DNA of 64,000 nucleotides from Opisthocomus hoazin (Eukaryota > Chordata > Aves > Opisthocomiformes > Opisthocomidae). The stretch spans positions 5,396,992 to 5,460,991 of the forward strand of contig NC_134441.1 of NCBI RefSeq assembly GCF_030867145.1. Direction: 5' to 3'. This document shows positions 62,748 to 64,000 of this stretch, one piece after another (the first letter of the stretch is position 1; the number at the start of each line of letters is the position of its first letter). The translations under genes and the position numbers were made by a program. The notes beneath the pieces are model-generated. The model worked only from the letters and a program-made list of their open reading frames with translations, searched no databases and was not told the DNA's origin.

Positions 62748-62813
62748 GGAAAAAAAACCACAAATACAACAACTTAAAAAAGAAAAAAACAAAATAAAAA
62801 ACAAAACCAAAGT
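62748..62813 (+). repeat. A-rich low-complexity stretch
   Basis: About 65 bp of A-runs broken by C and T (AAAAAACCACAAATACAACA type), directly right of the hairpin. It could be a degraded poly(A) tail or simple-sequence drift. Confidence 0.7.
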
Positions 62814-62814
62814 T

Positions 62815-64000
62815 CAGGAGCATCAGTAAATTCTTCATAGCTGCGTTAAATAGATGGCTTTGCCTGGAAGCATCAGTGCTTGGCATTTTGCCTGGCTAAA
62901 TTTCACGCACGTTTGAGAGCTGACAAAACAATACCTGTTAACTATCACAAATGGGCTTATTTTCTGGAAAACAAATTGGGTTCTTTAAAAATAGTGTAAA
63001 AAAACCTGTCATGTGTAGGTCGGGGTTTGATTAGTGCAGGCTAACTCCCATGTTCTTCCATGCTTAGAAATAAAATGAAAACATTTTCCTGCTGATTTAA
63101 TACTACACTGCTGAACAAAACCTGATGCAATGAAATGCCTTAGAATTCTATAATAGCTACTTTAACTGGGGTGTCATTTTCATGATTTTATGTGGCCTTG
63201 CAGTATTTCTGGTTGCATATGGGCTCTTTACTTTGAGATGGGTGTCCCCACAGCCATGTTAAGCGGTCATACATGAAAAGCAGGGCTGCAGGTAAGGCTG
63301 CCTCTTACTTTCCTTGTAGCTATTCTGTTCTCTTCAGTAAAACCAGGCCTTGCATCAGATGAGGGATAAAGTTTTCATGAGTTACTTCACTTTAAAGTTA
63401 CCCATGTCATGCAGACACAAAAGGGATTTTTCAAAGGCACATTTGCCTTGGGTAACATTTTGGTGCTCTGGTCTCCCTTGGTAGGTATTTGTACCTGTAA
63501 GAACTCAATTTCCCTCCCCCCTCCCTGACACCTTTGGCTTTCAGTAGAACATGTTTAAACTCTCTCTGCATCTTTGAAAACCTACTCTTTAAAGTTTCGA
63601 GGACATTCAGTGAGACTACAGCTCTGAAGTTCACTGCATGTTAAGCTGGTTGGTTTTGCACTTTACCAGCTCTACAGTAATATATAGAGTACTTCTAACT
63701 CAGTAACTGTCTGTGTGCATGTTTTTACCTTGGTAAATGCAAAACTACTGACCTAGCCTTTATAAAGGACCAACCTACATCCTATTTTAGATGGTATAAG
63801 AGCATTACACGGTAGCTACAAAACAGTTTTAAGAGGACTGTTCTCACAACACCCAGTGATGAAGAGCTGTTAAAATTTTCATTCATTGAATCTTCAACAA
63901 GTTTCCATCAGTCTCAGGACTTCCACTTACCGCATATGTGCGTTATAAGCCGGGGAGAAATAGAAATTTGCCCCCTATATTAAATAATTTTTGTCACTGG
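62815..64000. other. Intergenic to window end, no gene seen
   Basis: AT-rich unique sequence. Open frames do not exceed about 77 codons in this end region and none is recognisable. Confidence 0.6.

Noticed and set aside
1-64000. CRISPR arrays, bacterial-type operons or an intact mobile system
   Set aside because: The sequence is vertebrate nuclear DNA. No regularly spaced repeats, transposase, integrase or reverse-transcriptase frames were seen.

Overview
The window looks like bird nuclear DNA, probably from a gene-dense, repeat-poor chromosome. It holds one recognisable protein-coding gene, the neurofilament medium subunit NEFM, on the minus strand at the left end (coding exons between 1013 and 5058). 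The only confident transposable-element relic is a 3'-terminal stub of an avian-type CR1 LINE at 19634-19739. The NF-M tail carries a proline-directed S/T-P-E-K-P hexapeptide array rather than the long KSP arrays of mammals, which fits an avian NF-M.

Layout. 1-445 is the downstream flank of NEFM. In human the convergent gene NEFL lies on that side. 446-1012 is the inferred NEFM 3'UTR, with a good AATAAA signal at 469-474. 1013-2372, 3641-3765 and 3997-5058 are the three coding exons, giving an 848-residue protein with canonical GT/AG junctions. A TATA box at 5111-5118 and two GC boxes sit just upstream. Next come a ~530-bp C/T tract with a 37-T run and a 24-C run (5205-5731) and a G-rich array on the + strand (5826-5935). 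All of this lies in or beside a CpG island covering exon 1 and its upstream flank.

From about 6.3 kb to 64 kb I found no gene that I can support. The longest open frames there (up to 198 codons) are within chance expectation and match no family I know. The stretch resembles the gene-poor region upstream of NEFM in mammals. What it does hold is non-coding structure: AT-rich blocks with homeodomain-type and POU-type motifs (about 12.06-12.3, 28.6-29.06, 30.2-30.42 and 45.13-45.48 kb), small CpG clusters at 24.5-29.8 kb, a perfect 16-bp palindrome at 28606-28621, and two hairpins (41274-41326 and 62643-62714). Their function is inference only; cross-species alignment would decide it.

I found no tRNA, rRNA, CRISPR array, intact mobile element or novel multi-gene system. 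The most interesting items are the NEFM promoter-proximal simple-sequence structures, the recently expanded coding repeat in the NF-M tail, and the hairpins and palindrome in the gene-poor flank.
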